A DNA stretch of 64,000 nucleotides, from the NCBI RefSeq assembly GCF_040239565.1, contig NZ_JBEHWS010000001.1, forward strand, positions 186,001 through 250,000. The letters are read 5' to 3'. The DNA is from Fulvimarina sp040239565. GTDB taxonomy: Bacteria; Pseudomonadota; Alphaproteobacteria; Rhizobiales; Rhizobiaceae. Positions 34,327 through 47,741 of the stretch are shown piece by piece (within the stretch, counting starts at the first letter, position 1; every line of letters begins with the position of its first letter). The position numbers and the translations under genes were made by a program. The notes below the pieces were generated by a model that did no database searches, was not told the origin of the DNA, and saw only the letters and a list, made by a program, of their open reading frames with translations.

Positions 34327-35856
34327 TCACATCACGGCCCCGATCTGCCAAGGTACGAATTCGTAATTGCCGTAGCCGAGACATTCCGATTTCGTACGCT
34401 CTCCCGAAGCGACGCGAAGGATGGTCTCGAAGATCTCGCGGCCCTTATCCTCCAGCGTCTTGCCCTGAAGGATCTCGCCGCAGTCGATATCCATGTCCTC
34501 ATCCATGTGGCGGTATAGCTCGCTATTGGTGGCGAGCTTCAGCGAGGGGGCGGGCTTGGCGCCGAAGGCCGATCCACGCCCGGTCGTAAAAGCGACCACA
34601 TTCGCTCCGCCGGCGATCTGCCCCGTTGCCGAGACGGGATCGAAGCCGGGCGTATCCATGAAGACGAAGCCACGTGTCGTCACCGGCTCGGCATATTCGT
34701 AGACGGCGCTCAGATTGGCATTGCCACCCTTGGCCACCGCGCCGAGGGATTTCTCGAGAATGGTGGTAAGGCCACCCAGCTTGTTGCCGGGAGAGGGGTT
34801 GTTGTTCATCTCGCCGCCGGCTCGCGCCACATAGGCCTCCCACCAGCGAATGCGCTCGACGAGCTTTTCGCCGACCTCGCGCGACACCGCGCGTGCCGTC
34901 AGAAGATGTTCGGCCCCATAAATCTCCGGGGTTTCGGAGAGTATCGACGTTCCGCCATGGCGCACCAGAAGGTCGGACGCGACGCCGAGGGCCGGATTGG
35001 CGGTGAGGCCGGAATAGCCGTCCGATCCACCGCACTGCATGGCGAGGATCAGTTCGCTCGCGGGCCGCGTTTCGCGCCGGGCTGCGCCGACGATCGGCAC
35101 CATCTCGCGCAGCTGATCGAGGATTGCCTCGACCGTCTTGCGCGTGCCGCCGATGCCCTGGATCATCATCGAGCGGAAGGTGTCCGATTCGCCGAGTCCG
35201 TGCTCCTTCTTCATCCGCGCGATCTGGAAGACCTCACAGCCAAGACCGACCATCAGGACGCTGCCGAAGTTGGGATGGGCCAGATAGCCGCGCAGTGTGC
35301 GTCCCAGCACCTCGAAGCCTTCGCCACTATCGGCCATGCCGCAACCGGTGCCGTGGGTGATGGCGACGAAGCCGTCTATTTCCGGATAATCGTCTGCAAG
35401 GCCGAGCCGCGCCGCCTCTTCCGCCGCAATCCGTGCGACGGAAGCCGAGCAGTTCACCGAGGTGACGATGCCGATATAGTTGCGTGTACCCGTGCGCCCG
35501 CCGGGCCGGCGATACCCCTCGAACGTCGCCAGTTCGGCATCAGGCAGCGGATCGATCGGTTTCACGGCCTCGGTGAAGCGGTAATCCCGGCCGAAATCCT
35601 TCATGACGACGTTATGCTCGTGGGCGAAGTGCCCGGCCTCGATCGGTGCTGCGGCAAAGCCGATGATCTGGCCGTATTTGCGAACCGGCTCGCCCTCCGG
35701 CACAGATGTCAGCGTGAACTTGTGGCCGCGCGGTACGCGATCCCTGATGGTCACGCCCATCTCGATATCGCCCGGCGCGAGCTTATCGAGCGCGACGGCG
35801 ACATTGTCCTCGTCGTGAAGCTGAATCGCGCGGGTTGGGTTGAATGCCGTATCCAT
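34327..35856 (-). CDS. UxaA/GarD family sugar-acid dehydratase (altronate or galactarate type)
   Basis: A 509-residue enzyme with an N-terminal SAF-like domain (HDEDNVAVALDKLAPGD, about residues 11-27) and the UxaA catalytic part (GYRRPGGRTGTRNYIGIVTS, GCEVFQI, QCGGSDGYSGLTANPALG, NPSPGNKLGGLTTI). Cysteines in VNCSAS, GTGCG, GCE and QCGGSD are the probable iron ligands. The family dehydrates altronate, galactarate or related aldarates to 2-keto-3-deoxy acids. ATG 35856 follows AGGGAAT and begins the homology; the frame is open to 35922. A palindrome lies 62 bases upstream. Confidence 0.9.
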   Translation of the reverse strand: MDTAFNPTRAIQLHDEDNVAVALDKLAPGDIEMGVTIRDRVPRGHKFTLTSVPEGEPVRKYGQIIGFAAAPIEAGHFAHEHNVVMKDFGRDYRFTEAVKPIDPLPDAELATFEGYRRPGGRTGTRNYIGIVTSVNCSASVARIAAEEAARLGLADDYPEIDGFVAITHGTGCGMADSGEGFEVLGRTLRGYLAHPNFGSVLMVGLGCEVFQIARMKKEHGLGESDTFRSMMIQGIGGTRKTVEAILDQLREMVPIVGAARRETRPASELILAMQCGGSDGYSGLTANPALGVASDLLVRHGGTSILSETPEIYGAEHLLTARAVSREVGEKLVERIRWWEAYVARAGGEMNNNPSPGNKLGGLTTILEKSLGAVAKGGNANLSAVYEYAEPVTTRGFVFMDTPGFDPVSATGQIAGGANVVAFTTGRGSAFGAKPAPSLKLATNSELYRHMDEDMDIDCGEILQGKTLEDKGREIFETILRVASGERTKSECLGYGNYEFVPWQIGAVM

Positions 35857-36315
35857 GAAATTCCCTGCCGGATGCCGCGTCTGACGGGGCATCTCGGTCG
35901 TCTTCGAATGATAAAAGATCATGCTAGCATGATAACTCGGATCGAGAGTCGGTGCATTGATGCCTCGCCATCCTTCAGTGCAATGCCGGGCCGGCTATTT
36001 TGATCGGCTCCACATGTGTTCGGCGATCGAGCCCTGTTACTCACCGAGCGAATTTGCTGAGACCGCCGTCGTCTCGGTAGGGGCGTGGCGTTTCTTTCGG
36101 CAGCGGCACGGCCACACCGATCGCGGGTGACCCCATCGCCTCGGCTCAGGCCCTTGAGCATTGCCTGCGGTTCCGTCGATACCGACGCGCACGTGATGCT
36201 CATCGGCAAGGGGATGATATGTTCAGCCTCACTCGATACCCCCTTTGTCAGGCCTCCATCATCCAATTTCGCGTTGCTCACAGAGCAAATCCAGTGCGCT
36301 GTCCACATTGCCGGC
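35857..36315. other. Intergenic region between dnaE2 and the UxaA gene
   Basis: About 460 bases. The first part holds the UxaA-gene promoter region with a perfect palindrome at 35918-35933. The rest shows no gene I can support; short minus-strand stretches such as GVAVPLPKE are protein-like but interrupted and may be eroded coding sequence. Confidence 0.45.
35918..35933. promoter_or_regulatory. 16-bp perfect palindrome, candidate operator of the UxaA gene
   Basis: ATCATGCTAGCATGAT is a perfect 16-bp inverted repeat without spacer, 62 bases upstream of the UxaA-family start codon. Its form fits a dimeric repressor site of the GntR or LacI type. No regulator gene is adjacent. Confidence 0.6.
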
Positions 36316-39707
<3,392 letters not shown>

Positions 39708-39711
<4 letters not shown>

Positions 39712-41273
39712 GCGAACAAGCCTTGCACGTACCAGACGGGCCGCCCGGTCTCGCGCTCGTAAAGCCCCTGCCGGAACAGCCAGAAGCGATGGCCACCAGC
39801 CGTCTCCAGTCGGAAATAGTCGCGTGTCGGCGCGGCGCGGCCATCCACCCACCATTCGCAGGCGATCCGTTCCGGTCCCTCGGCGCGTGTGACCTCGTAG
39901 AGCACCTTGCGCCAGCGGAACTTCAAGGGTGGACCTTCGGGGAGTTCGGCCACCACCTCGGCGCCCTCGGGGCGTTCGAAAAGGACGATCGGTCGGATAG
40001 CCGGATCGGTCACGACCGCATCACTCGCTTGAGACAGATTCCGGCGCAACGCCGGCTCCAACCCGTAGCGCCGCTCGGGAATATGCGTATCCGCCGACAC
40101 GAAGACCTCCACCCGGTCCGGTCCGAGACGCGCCGAGAGCTTGTCGATCAACGGATTGAGCGCTTCGGCGGGAGGGGCGTCCGCCACCATGTCGTCCTGA
40201 GTGGCATCGAAGGGATCGGTTCTCGAGACCGACAGACGGATGACGTCGAAGCCGAAACCGGCGTCCCACTCGTCGTGCAGGGCGGCGATGCGCTCGTCGA
40301 ACAGACGCGCCATCGCCGCGGGATCACGCATCGGCGCCGATGTCTCGACGGAAAGGCCGGAGACATGGCCGTCGCAGCGAAACAGCGCGAGTTCGGCCCG
40401 GCGCATGCCCATACCTCCTCGCTCCAGGGGCTCGACCAGGCGGACGCAGAGCGAGCGTATCACCCCCTTGATCGCCTCGTCCTGGACGATGGGATCGAAG
40501 AAGCGCCTTTCGGCGATCAGGTTGACCGGCGGCGACAGGGGCGAAAGAGCCTCTCCGACATCGCCCAATGCCTGATCGAGCCGTTGAAACACGGATGTGC
40601 CGAACCGGGCGGTCAGTGCCGCACGTGGAATGGAGAAGAGGCAGCCGATGGTCTTGAGGCCGAGGCGGGCGAGTTCGCGCACCTGCGCCGCATCCAGTCT
40701 CAGGGCCGAGAGCGGTAGAGCTTCGAGCCTCTCCCGGTGGCGGCCCGGCGGTGCGATCGCGTGATCATGATGGCGCGTCAGCGCCCAGGCGGCGCCGGCG
40801 GTGTCGGCGAGCGCGATGGAGGCGCAAAAGCCCTGTGCGTTGAGACGAACCGCCAGATCCTTTGTCAGATCTTCCTCGCCGCCGAAGAGATGGGCACAAC
40901 CGCTGATATCGAGGAACAGCGTGTGGTCCTGTCCGAACGCCACGAACGGCGTGTAGCGCTCGCACCAGTGCGCGAGGTGGCGCAGCAGTTGCCGATCGGC
41001 CTCGTCGTCCTGCGGCACGCAATCGAGGTCCGGCCGGATCGCGCGCGCATCGCTCAGCGATTGGCCTGCCTGAATGCCGGCAAGATCGGCGAGGGGTTCG
41101 ACCGCGACCACGCGCAGCGCCCGCATATGCTGACCGGTGATCACGATCGGAGGACCATCAGGACGCCCGGTCAAGCGCCACGATGCGCCCCAGCGCATCC
41201 GCGCGATCCGTTCGACCCGCAGATGCGGCAGACGGCAGGCGAGGATGCGTTGACGCGACACCGTATTCGACAT
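39708..41273 (-). CDS. imuB: ImuB, Y-family-like DNA polymerase subunit
   Basis: A 521-residue Y-family-related protein. ImuB proteins lack a full catalytic triad and serve as a hub that ties DnaE2 to the beta clamp. The palm-like region DHTLFLDISGCAHLFGGEED (about residues 115-135) and the HhH region with LARLGLKTIGCLFSIPRAAL (about 205) match the family. Its end is coupled to dnaE2, and its start lies inside imuA: the two coding regions share 116 bases in different frames. An internal start at 41198 would shorten the overlap but remove the conserved first strand. Confidence 0.92.
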
Positions 41274-41994
41274 GCTCCAGGCTCCTCGTTTGCGGGTTCC
41301 AGGCTACCTTCCACCGGCCGGTTTCGCCGTTGCGGTTGCGTTCCAGTTGAAGCGTGAGACTCATCGGGCCGAGGCTGCGGGCGAAATGGTCGTGCGGGGC
41401 CGAGATGGCCGGTTCCACACACCAGCGCGTCGCCGCGCTCGATGCCTCCTCCACCCCTTCCTGCCTTAGAAGGAACAGCGGCACCCCGCTCTCCTTCGCG
41501 CGCATCGTCAGCTTGCGGCTGACCGAGAGATCGAGCGCCTTCGGATTGCCCCGGACATGCAGGATCACGGCGCCGAGCCCCGCGGTTCTGACGGCCTCGC
41601 CCGCCGCCCAAAGGGTGTCGCGCAAGTGGATCGGGCGCACATGAACGAGGCGTCCGGCGGCGACGCCGAAGCTCTTCATCCCGTCAGGGAAAACCCGGCC
41701 GCCATCGATCAGCGCCGAGGTGTCACGCAGCCACAGAATCGGCGCCGACGGTCGTTCGCGGCTCAAAAGTGCGAATGCCAGTCCGTAGAGACAGGCAACG
41801 TCCCGTGAGGCCTTGCAGCGCAATTCATGCAGGCCGTTCCGAACCAGACCGCCACCGAGACAGGCGTCGATTTCGGAAACGCCAAACCCTATGCGCCCGT
41901 CTCCGGCCGCAGTCATCGAGGGATGGCTACGCGCCGTTTCAATGGCGGCAATCGAGCGCTGTAACGCAGCTTTCGTGGCGGCGAGGTCGGTCAT
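41158..41994 (-). CDS. imuA: ImuA, SulA/RecA-like mutagenesis protein
   Basis: A 278-residue RecA-fold-like protein (ImuA/SulA-related) required with ImuB and DnaE2 for SOS mutagenesis. Recognisable parts are GFGVSEIDACLGGGLVRNGL, where RecA has its Walker region, and WLRDTSALIDGGRVFPDGM. The Walker A lysine is not evident. ATG 41994 is preferred over GTG 42015 because the LexA box lies across that GTG. The gene is the first of the imuA-imuB-dnaE2 operon. Confidence 0.9.
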   Translation of the reverse strand: MTDLAATKAALQRSIAAIETARSHPSMTAAGDGRIGFGVSEIDACLGGGLVRNGLHELRCKASRDVACLYGLAFALLSRERPSAPILWLRDTSALIDGGRVFPDGMKSFGVAAGRLVHVRPIHLRDTLWAAGEAVRTAGLGAVILHVRGNPKALDLSVSRKLTMRAKESGVPLFLLRQEGVEEASSAATRWCVEPAISAPHDHFARSLGPMSLTLQLERNRNGETGRWKVAWNPQTRSLEHVEYGVASTHPRLPSAASAGRTDRADALGRIVALDRAS

Positions 41995-42009
41995 GGCAAA
42001 GGCGCATTT

Positions 42010-42024
42010 GTTCACTTTATGTTC
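42010..42024 (-). promoter_or_regulatory. LexA box of the imuA-imuB-dnaE2 operon
   Basis: GTTC-N7-GTTC is a perfect alphaproteobacterial LexA site, 16 bases upstream of the imuA ATG. A -35-like TTGACT (42055-42050) with CTTATC or TATCTA as -10 lies just upstream, so LexA bound here would block transcription. Confidence 0.85.
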
Positions 42025-42200
42025 TAGATAAGACTCAAGCCGGAGAAAGAGTCAATTCGGCTCGTGGAGTCTGAAAGCGACCGCTTGAAAGGGCCAAACG
42101 ACGCAGCGATTGAACCGCTTGGGAGGCCTGAGAAGCGTGAGCAAGCCGGTCATCAGCAATCCTGGGGCTTCTATGGCGCGCCAATAAATGCGGAGAGCAA
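42025..42200. other. imuA promoter and flanking DNA
   Basis: It contains the putative imuA promoter. A minus-strand frame of about 75 codons (42052-42279) has no recognised family and overlaps the IS5 remnant, so I do not call it. Confidence 0.4.
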
Positions 42201-42336
42201 TTTCGTATGGATCGGCCAATGCCGCAGGCTCGCGAAGGACTTCGGGAAGGCAAAAACGAGTGTCGAGGTCTGGATCCATTTCGAACAGATCAAACTGCTC
42301 ACGTGCCGGCTTGCAAGCGACTGTTATGTCTGACCG
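42200..42336 (+). mobile_element. IS5-family transposase C-terminal remnant
   Basis: The plus strand reads FVWIGQCRRLAKDFGK and IKLLTCRLA, corresponding to the C-terminal ERTFAWLGRCRRLAKDFE and IRLLTRRLA motifs of IS5-group transposases. Only this last part (about 45 residues) remains and the catalytic residues are lost. It lies in the gap between the imuA promoter and the FAD oxidoreductase gene. Confidence 0.68.
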
Positions 42337-42384
42337 CGTTTCGAGGGCGCAGTAGCAGGCCTTTCACCTTATCAAGTCCGTTCC

Positions 42385-43710
42385 TCAAAAGTCCGAGACG
42401 CGGCCCCAGACGCTGCGGTCGAAACGCGACAGTGCGTAGTGCCGATATTCGACGCTCGGTCCCTCTCTGGTGACGAGATCGGCCACGAGGCGTCCGGCGC
42501 CGGGGCCGATTCCAAAGCCGTGGCCGGAGAACCCGGCGGCCAGAACGAAGCCCTCCGGTCCAACGCCGTCATCGATGACCGGAACGCCGTCGGGCGTCGA
42601 ATCGATGTAACCGGCCCAGCTCGCCTGGACGGGAATGGTCGTCAGCTCGGGCAGCAACCGGCGGGCGCGCGTCAGGATCGTCTCGATGGCGCGAGCGGAT
42701 GGAAGCGGATCAAGCACGCGCATCCGCTCCATCGGCGTCGGCCGGTCGAGCGCCCAGCGCTTCAGCGTTTCGTGTCCTGCCGCAAGGCCCGACAGATTGC
42801 CCGGCTCGAGCACGCGCCACCGCTTGGCGAACATCGGCAGAAATCGTCTGGCGAAACGCAGCTGCTGGAACGTGGGATCGAGGCTCGCCATGCCCGATAC
42901 GGCGAGCGTGTATCCGCCGTCGCCGCGCCGCGTCACCGACACGTCAGCCGTGTGCAGCGCGTTCGGGATGCCCTTCGCGCCCGGCATAAGTGATAAGATC
43001 GAAGAGCGTACCGACGACTGCGGGAAGGTGATCCCGATTTGCCGGCAAAAGGACGAGGACCACGCGCCACCGGCATGAACGACCCGCTTTGTGCGGATCG
43101 TGCCGTTTTCCGTTACAACCGCGCTGATGCGCCCCCCCTCGGTCTCGATCCCGCGCGCCGCGCAAAATTGGTGGATCGTGCCGCCGTTCTTGACGACCCC
43201 CCTTGCGATCAGCGGTGCCGCGCGCGCGGGATCGGCGATCCCATCGCTCGGTGAGAAAACTCCGCCCTTCCAAGGCTTGCCCGTGGCCGCGCCACGCATC
43301 GTCGCTTCATCCGGACCCAGCATATGCGTCGTCACGCCATAGGTCGCGGCGAAGTCCCGCCATTTCGCCCAGCCGGCAAGCTCGGCTTCGTTGTCTGAAA
43401 GATAAAGGAGGCCGCACCGACGGAACCCGAGATCCTCGCCGATCTCCTCCGCGATCTCCTCCCACAGTGCCAGGCTCTGGGTGGCCATGGGCAATTCGCG
43501 TGCGTCGCGGTTCTGTTGGCGGCACCATCCCCAGTTCCGGCTGGATTGTTCGGCGCCGATGCGGCCTTTCTCCACAAGCGCGACCTTAAGGCCCCGGCGG
43601 GCCATGAAATAGGCCGAGCAGACGCCAACGATGCCGCCGCCGATCACAACCGCCTCCGCGGCGTCAGGCAGGTGTTCCGACGAGGGAACGACGAAAAGGG
43701 GGGCGGGCAT
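42385..43710 (-). CDS. FAD-dependent oxidoreductase, DadA/DAO family
   Basis: A 441-residue flavoprotein of the D-amino acid dehydrogenase/glycine oxidase fold. The dinucleotide motif VVIGGGIVGVCSAYFMARRG starts near residue 20; SSRNWGWCRQQNRDARELPM is the FAD-contact region, and the C-terminal PVIDDGVGPEGFVLAAGFSG with HGFGIGPGAGRL closes the FAD site. It likely oxidises an amine or D-amino acid; there is no membrane segment. ATG 43710 follows CAGGAG; a frame extending to 43839 lacks homology. Confidence 0.88.
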   Translation of the reverse strand: MPAPLFVVPSSEHLPDAAEAVVIGGGIVGVCSAYFMARRGLKVALVEKGRIGAEQSSRNWGWCRQQNRDARELPMATQSLALWEEIAEEIGEDLGFRRCGLLYLSDNEAELAGWAKWRDFAATYGVTTHMLGPDEATMRGAATGKPWKGGVFSPSDGIADPARAAPLIARGVVKNGGTIHQFCAARGIETEGGRISAVVTENGTIRTKRVVHAGGAWSSSFCRQIGITFPQSSVRSSILSLMPGAKGIPNALHTADVSVTRRGDGGYTLAVSGMASLDPTFQQLRFARRFLPMFAKRWRVLEPGNLSGLAAGHETLKRWALDRPTPMERMRVLDPLPSARAIETILTRARRLLPELTTIPVQASWAGYIDSTPDGVPVIDDGVGPEGFVLAAGFSGHGFGIGPGAGRLVADLVTREGPSVEYRHYALSRFDRSVWGRVSDF

Positions 43711-43919
43711 GGGTGAACTCCTGGATTTCGACCGTCGATTAGCTCCGAACTGGCGAGCGAAAGATGCCAAAGCGATCCGCGTTCGGCATTTCCTGCGGCA
43801 CTCGTCGGTACGTCCGGCCGTTGATTTAACGGCGAACACGAGATTGCGCCTTACGTCTTGCGCAGAACGGGCCCACGCTCGCGGTTTAGTCTGCCGCGCT
43901 TACGGAAGACGGCGACCAC
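43711..43919. other. Gene-free flank upstream of the FAD oxidoreductase
   Basis: About 210 bases with the ribosome binding site and probably the promoter of the oxidoreductase gene. No gene or element is recognised. Confidence 0.4.
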
Positions 43920-44421
43920 GGCTACGCGCGTGAAACTCGACATGATCGATGTGAAGAATCCGTGCGGTCGATCCGGCGCATAAGTGGCAGATCGCCTTTG
44001 CTCTTGGGCATTGCCTCGTAGTAGATCGCGCCGCGATTGATCTTCAGCTCACGGGCCTCGGCCGCGAGCGGAAGGGCGTGGGACCGGTCGATCATCGCTT
44101 TGCGCTCGGCAACCGTCCGATTCTGTCGAGCGCTTTCTCGGGCTACGGATCCCTCGAAATAAAAAAATCATCCGCCAGCGTCAGCTCCCCGATCTTGGCG
44201 TGAAGCATCTTCACATCGGCCGCCTTCTCTAGAAAGGGAGCGCGCCATTGGCCGATCTGGTTCTGGTGGATGTCATACTGCTGCGAAAGCTCCGCTCGCG
44301 TTCATCGCGCTTGCGCGGGCCACGTGTCCCGCTACCGCTCTTCACTCTCGCCTCGTACGGCGGCAAGCGCCACCTTCGCCTTGAATGCGGGGCTGTGATT
44401 GCGGCGGAGTCTCTTCGTCAT
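43920..44421 (-). mobile_element. IS3-family element remnant (orfA and start of orfB)
   Basis: The minus strand opens with MTKRLRRNHSPAFKAKVALA followed by AVRGE and a stop, the N-terminus of an IS3-group orfA. Further on are MLHAKIGELTLADDFF and, in another frame, ERKAMIDRSHALPLAAEA and INRGAIYYEAMPKSKGDLPL followed by MRRID, which match orfA's end and the beginning of orfB. Stops and frameshifts separate the parts, so the element is dead. It is a different IS3 portion from that at 20.6 kb. Confidence 0.8.
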
Positions 44422-44556
44422 CGTCTCTTCTCACCGCGACCATCCTGGCCAACCTCAGGCAGACAATCCGTTTATCCCGCTGTTCAAAAATCCGGGGCCA
44501 CCTCTATCAAGTTCGACAAAGGGAATCGGCGAGCATCTCATATCCTTCCGATGGGG

Positions 44557-45393
44557 TCAGCCGAGTGCCTGTGCTGCAAGAGCGAAGAGCTGTGCGCCGC
44601 TCTTTGGCGATGCTGGTGGAGGAGAGCCGAGCGTCATCGCCACGCCGCCGCCGACATGGACGAGTCCTTGCCCGATAAGCCAAGGGGCGATGCCCATCGA
44701 AGCTGCCGTGTCGATCCTGACGAATTGGCCCCGGCGGCTATGAAGATGACCTGCGATGAGCCGTTTGGCGGTCGCCGCGTCTGGCGCCACCACCGGGCCG
44801 ATAACCGCGCCGCGACCGAAAGGCCGGCAGGCGGCATAGGCCACAACATCGCCCCGGTCGCCGCGTTCAACGAGGGCCTCGCCGACGCTGTGAATGCGAT
44901 CGAGAAGGGTGGAGCGATCTCCGCCGAAGGCACTGAGGTCGAGCTCGGCGATCGCCTGCCAGTCGTCGGCAGCGGCATTCTCGATGCCTTCTGGTGCCGC
45001 GACGTCGGTAGCCTCACCCTGATGCTGGAGGATCCGTTCGGCTTCCACAAAGCCGAGCTTGGCGTAGAGCGGCAGTCCAGCCTCGGTCGCCACCAGCCGC
45101 ATCTGGCGCTCGCCGGCTAACTCCATGATCCGTTCGACAATGCGCCGACCGAGGCCCCGACCGCGCATCTTGGCATCGACGACGATCATGTTGAGCATCG
45201 CGGCGTCCTCGCCGTAGCGCGTGCAGAAGGCGGTGCCGACAACTTTTCCATCGGACATCGCGACAAAACCCTGCGAAATCTCGGCGATCAACGCCCAGTC
45301 CTCCGCCCGGTGCGGCCAGCCTTCTGCGCATGAGAGCGCGACAGCGGCGGTAATATCGGCGGAGCTGAAAGGGCGGATCTGCGGCAGGGGCAT
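44557..45393 (-). CDS. Tandem GNAT family N-acetyltransferase
   Basis: A 278-residue protein with two acetyltransferase folds. The first (about residues 1-130) has the full acetyl-CoA loop, MIVVDAKMRGRGLGRRIVER; the second (about 145-278) lacks a clear RxxGxG/A loop, resembling the degenerate C-terminal GNAT of YitI-type proteins. The acyl acceptor is unknown. ATG 45393 begins the homology; a 23-codon extension to 45462 does not. It faces an IS3 remnant downstream. Confidence 0.83.
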   Translation of the reverse strand: MPLPQIRPFSSADITAAVALSCAEGWPHRAEDWALIAEISQGFVAMSDGKVVGTAFCTRYGEDAAMLNMIVVDAKMRGRGLGRRIVERIMELAGERQMRLVATEAGLPLYAKLGFVEAERILQHQGEATDVAAPEGIENAAADDWQAIAELDLSAFGGDRSTLLDRIHSVGEALVERGDRGDVVAYAACRPFGRGAVIGPVVAPDAATAKRLIAGHLHSRRGQFVRIDTAASMGIAPWLIGQGLVHVGGGVAMTLGSPPPASPKSGAQLFALAAQALG

Positions 45394-45716
45394 TGCGAGT
45401 TCTATCTTCAAAACCCTGAAGCCAAAACTCGTCTGGCCCACCGTCCTTGAGACCGGCTCCAAGGCAAACGCTGCAGTCGGCCGCTATATCGACGGCTTCT
45501 AAAATCCTGGCCGCCGACATTATACGCTCGACTTCCTGAAGCCCGCTTCAGTTCGAGAGGCAGGCGGCAAGGAACGAACAATGCGCTCCGCGTTCCCGAA
45601 TAAAATCCGTTGGCCGACAAGCGTTTCGCAGTGCCGGAGCCCGCAGGCTGAAATGTCGTCAGCGAGCGGATTATAGAAACCCGCCCGCTTCATCTAACAT
45701 CAAGCTTCGTTCGGCC
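45394..45716. other. Intergenic region between the GNAT gene and rpoH2
   Basis: About 320 bases with no supported gene. It must contain the GNAT promoter and the end of the rpoH2 transcript; no clear terminator hairpin was found. Confidence 0.4.
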
Positions 45717-46580
<864 letters not shown>

Positions 46581-47048
46581 ATTATCCCTCCGGTGAAGCG
46601 TTCCAGGCTTTTTGGCCAACCGCGCTGCGTCGTTCACGTAGCGCTCCGGTGATGACGTAATGTGCCATGCGTGGAAAACGTTCCCAAAGGTGGAAACTTT
46701 TTTACGAAATGTAGAGGGAGGTGTGCGTGGGGCAAGAGAATAGAAGGCGAGGTGCGTTAATTTTTGTCGCACAAAACGAACGAGGCTCTTCTTCGCCGGG
46801 GCGGAGCCTGTTGTTCGAACTCGTCGATTCCACCGCTTCAAAGGCCGCAATAGCGGCACGAAGCGTAGCAGATTGGCTAGACCATGCCGTAAAGCGTGAG
46901 TGCAATCAACCCCGGATTCCGGTTCGGCGGGCGCTGCGCCTGGCCCGTCAGAACGGTGGGAGTAAACAATCCCCCCTCGCCAAGGACGGATAAGCATTTC
47001 AATCCGCCACGATTTTCGCTGCCGGGTTTTGCCGCTGCAGGGCCCATT
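46581..47048. other. Intergenic region upstream of rpoH2
   Basis: About 470 bases without a supported gene, AT-richer near 46650-46780. It should hold the rpoH2 promoter; I could not fix a sigma class, and the GGAAC-containing stretch does not show the spacing of an EcfG promoter. Confidence 0.45.
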
Positions 47049-47080
47049 AAAAAAGCCGGCCTCACGAAAAGGCCGGCTTC
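47049..47080 (-). terminator. Intrinsic terminator of carD
   Basis: A perfect 10-bp stem (AAGCCGGCCT at 47053-47062 with AGGCCGGCTT at 47070-47079) with a 7-base loop is followed on the minus strand by a run of T. It lies about 47 bases downstream of the carD stop codon. Confidence 0.85.
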
Positions 47081-47126
47081 ACGATTTGCGGAGATTGCCT
47101 GAGCGGCGGCTCCAGGCCAGCCCTGA

Positions 47127-47741
47127 TCAGGCCGCCTCGTCCTTGGCCGCTTCGTCGTTGTCGGCAGCGGTGTCGTCGCCGGCATCCTCTTCCGCGTCGT
47201 CGGCATCAGCCTTGGGCCCGCGCTTCGGACCCTTATTGAGGTTTTCCTCGATAAGGCGGACGGCCTCGGTCTCGGATACCTCGTTGACGGCGGCGAGCTC
47301 GCGCGCCATGCGGCCGAGTGCGGCCTCATAGAGCTGGCGCTCGGAATAGGACTGCTCCGGCTGGGTGTCGGCGCGATAGAGATCGCGGACCACCTCCGCG
47401 ATCTGGATCAGATCGCCGGAATTGATCTTGGCATCGTATTCCTGGGCCCGCCGGCTCCACATGGTCTTCTTCACGCGGGCGCGGCCCTGCACGACCTTGA
47501 GGGCGCGATCGACGAAATCGGTTTCCGAAAGCTTGCGCATGCCGACCGACTTGGCCTTGGCCACCGGTACCTTGAGGCGCATCTTGTCCTTCTCGAAATC
47601 GACGACGTAGAGTTCGAGCTTCATCCCCGCAACTTCCTGCTCTTCGATCGCGACGATCTTGCCGACGCCATGCGCCGGATAGACGATGCTCTCGCCGGAC
47701 TTGAAGCCCTTGCTTGCGGGCGCCTTCTTTGGGCTACTCAT
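47127..47741 (-). CDS. carD: CarD family transcriptional regulator
   Basis: A 204-residue protein that binds RNA polymerase beta and stabilises open complexes. The N-terminal RID/Tudor domain (SGESIVYPAHGVGKIVAIEE, about residues 16-35) is followed by a helical DNA-binding domain (WSRRAQEYDAKINSGDLIQI and SYSERQLYEAALGRMARELA) and an acidic, disordered tail rich in Asp, Glu and Ala. The order and length are typical of alphaproteobacterial CarD. AAGGAG precedes the ATG and a strong terminator follows the gene. Confidence 0.94.
   Translation of the reverse strand: MSSPKKAPASKGFKSGESIVYPAHGVGKIVAIEEQEVAGMKLELYVVDFEKDKMRLKVPVAKAKSVGMRKLSETDFVDRALKVVQGRARVKKTMWSRRAQEYDAKINSGDLIQIAEVVRDLYRADTQPEQSYSERQLYEAALGRMARELAAVNEVSETEAVRLIEENLNKGPKRGPKADADDAEEDAGDDTAADNDEAAKDEAA

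Noticed and set aside
42052..42279. 75-codon minus-strand frame near the imuA promoter
   Set aside because: It overlaps the IS5 remnant on the other strand and has no ribosome binding site or recognised family.
46640..46700. Possible EcfG (GGAAC-N-CGTT) promoter before rpoH2
   Set aside because: GGAAC is present, but no CGTT lies at the required spacing.
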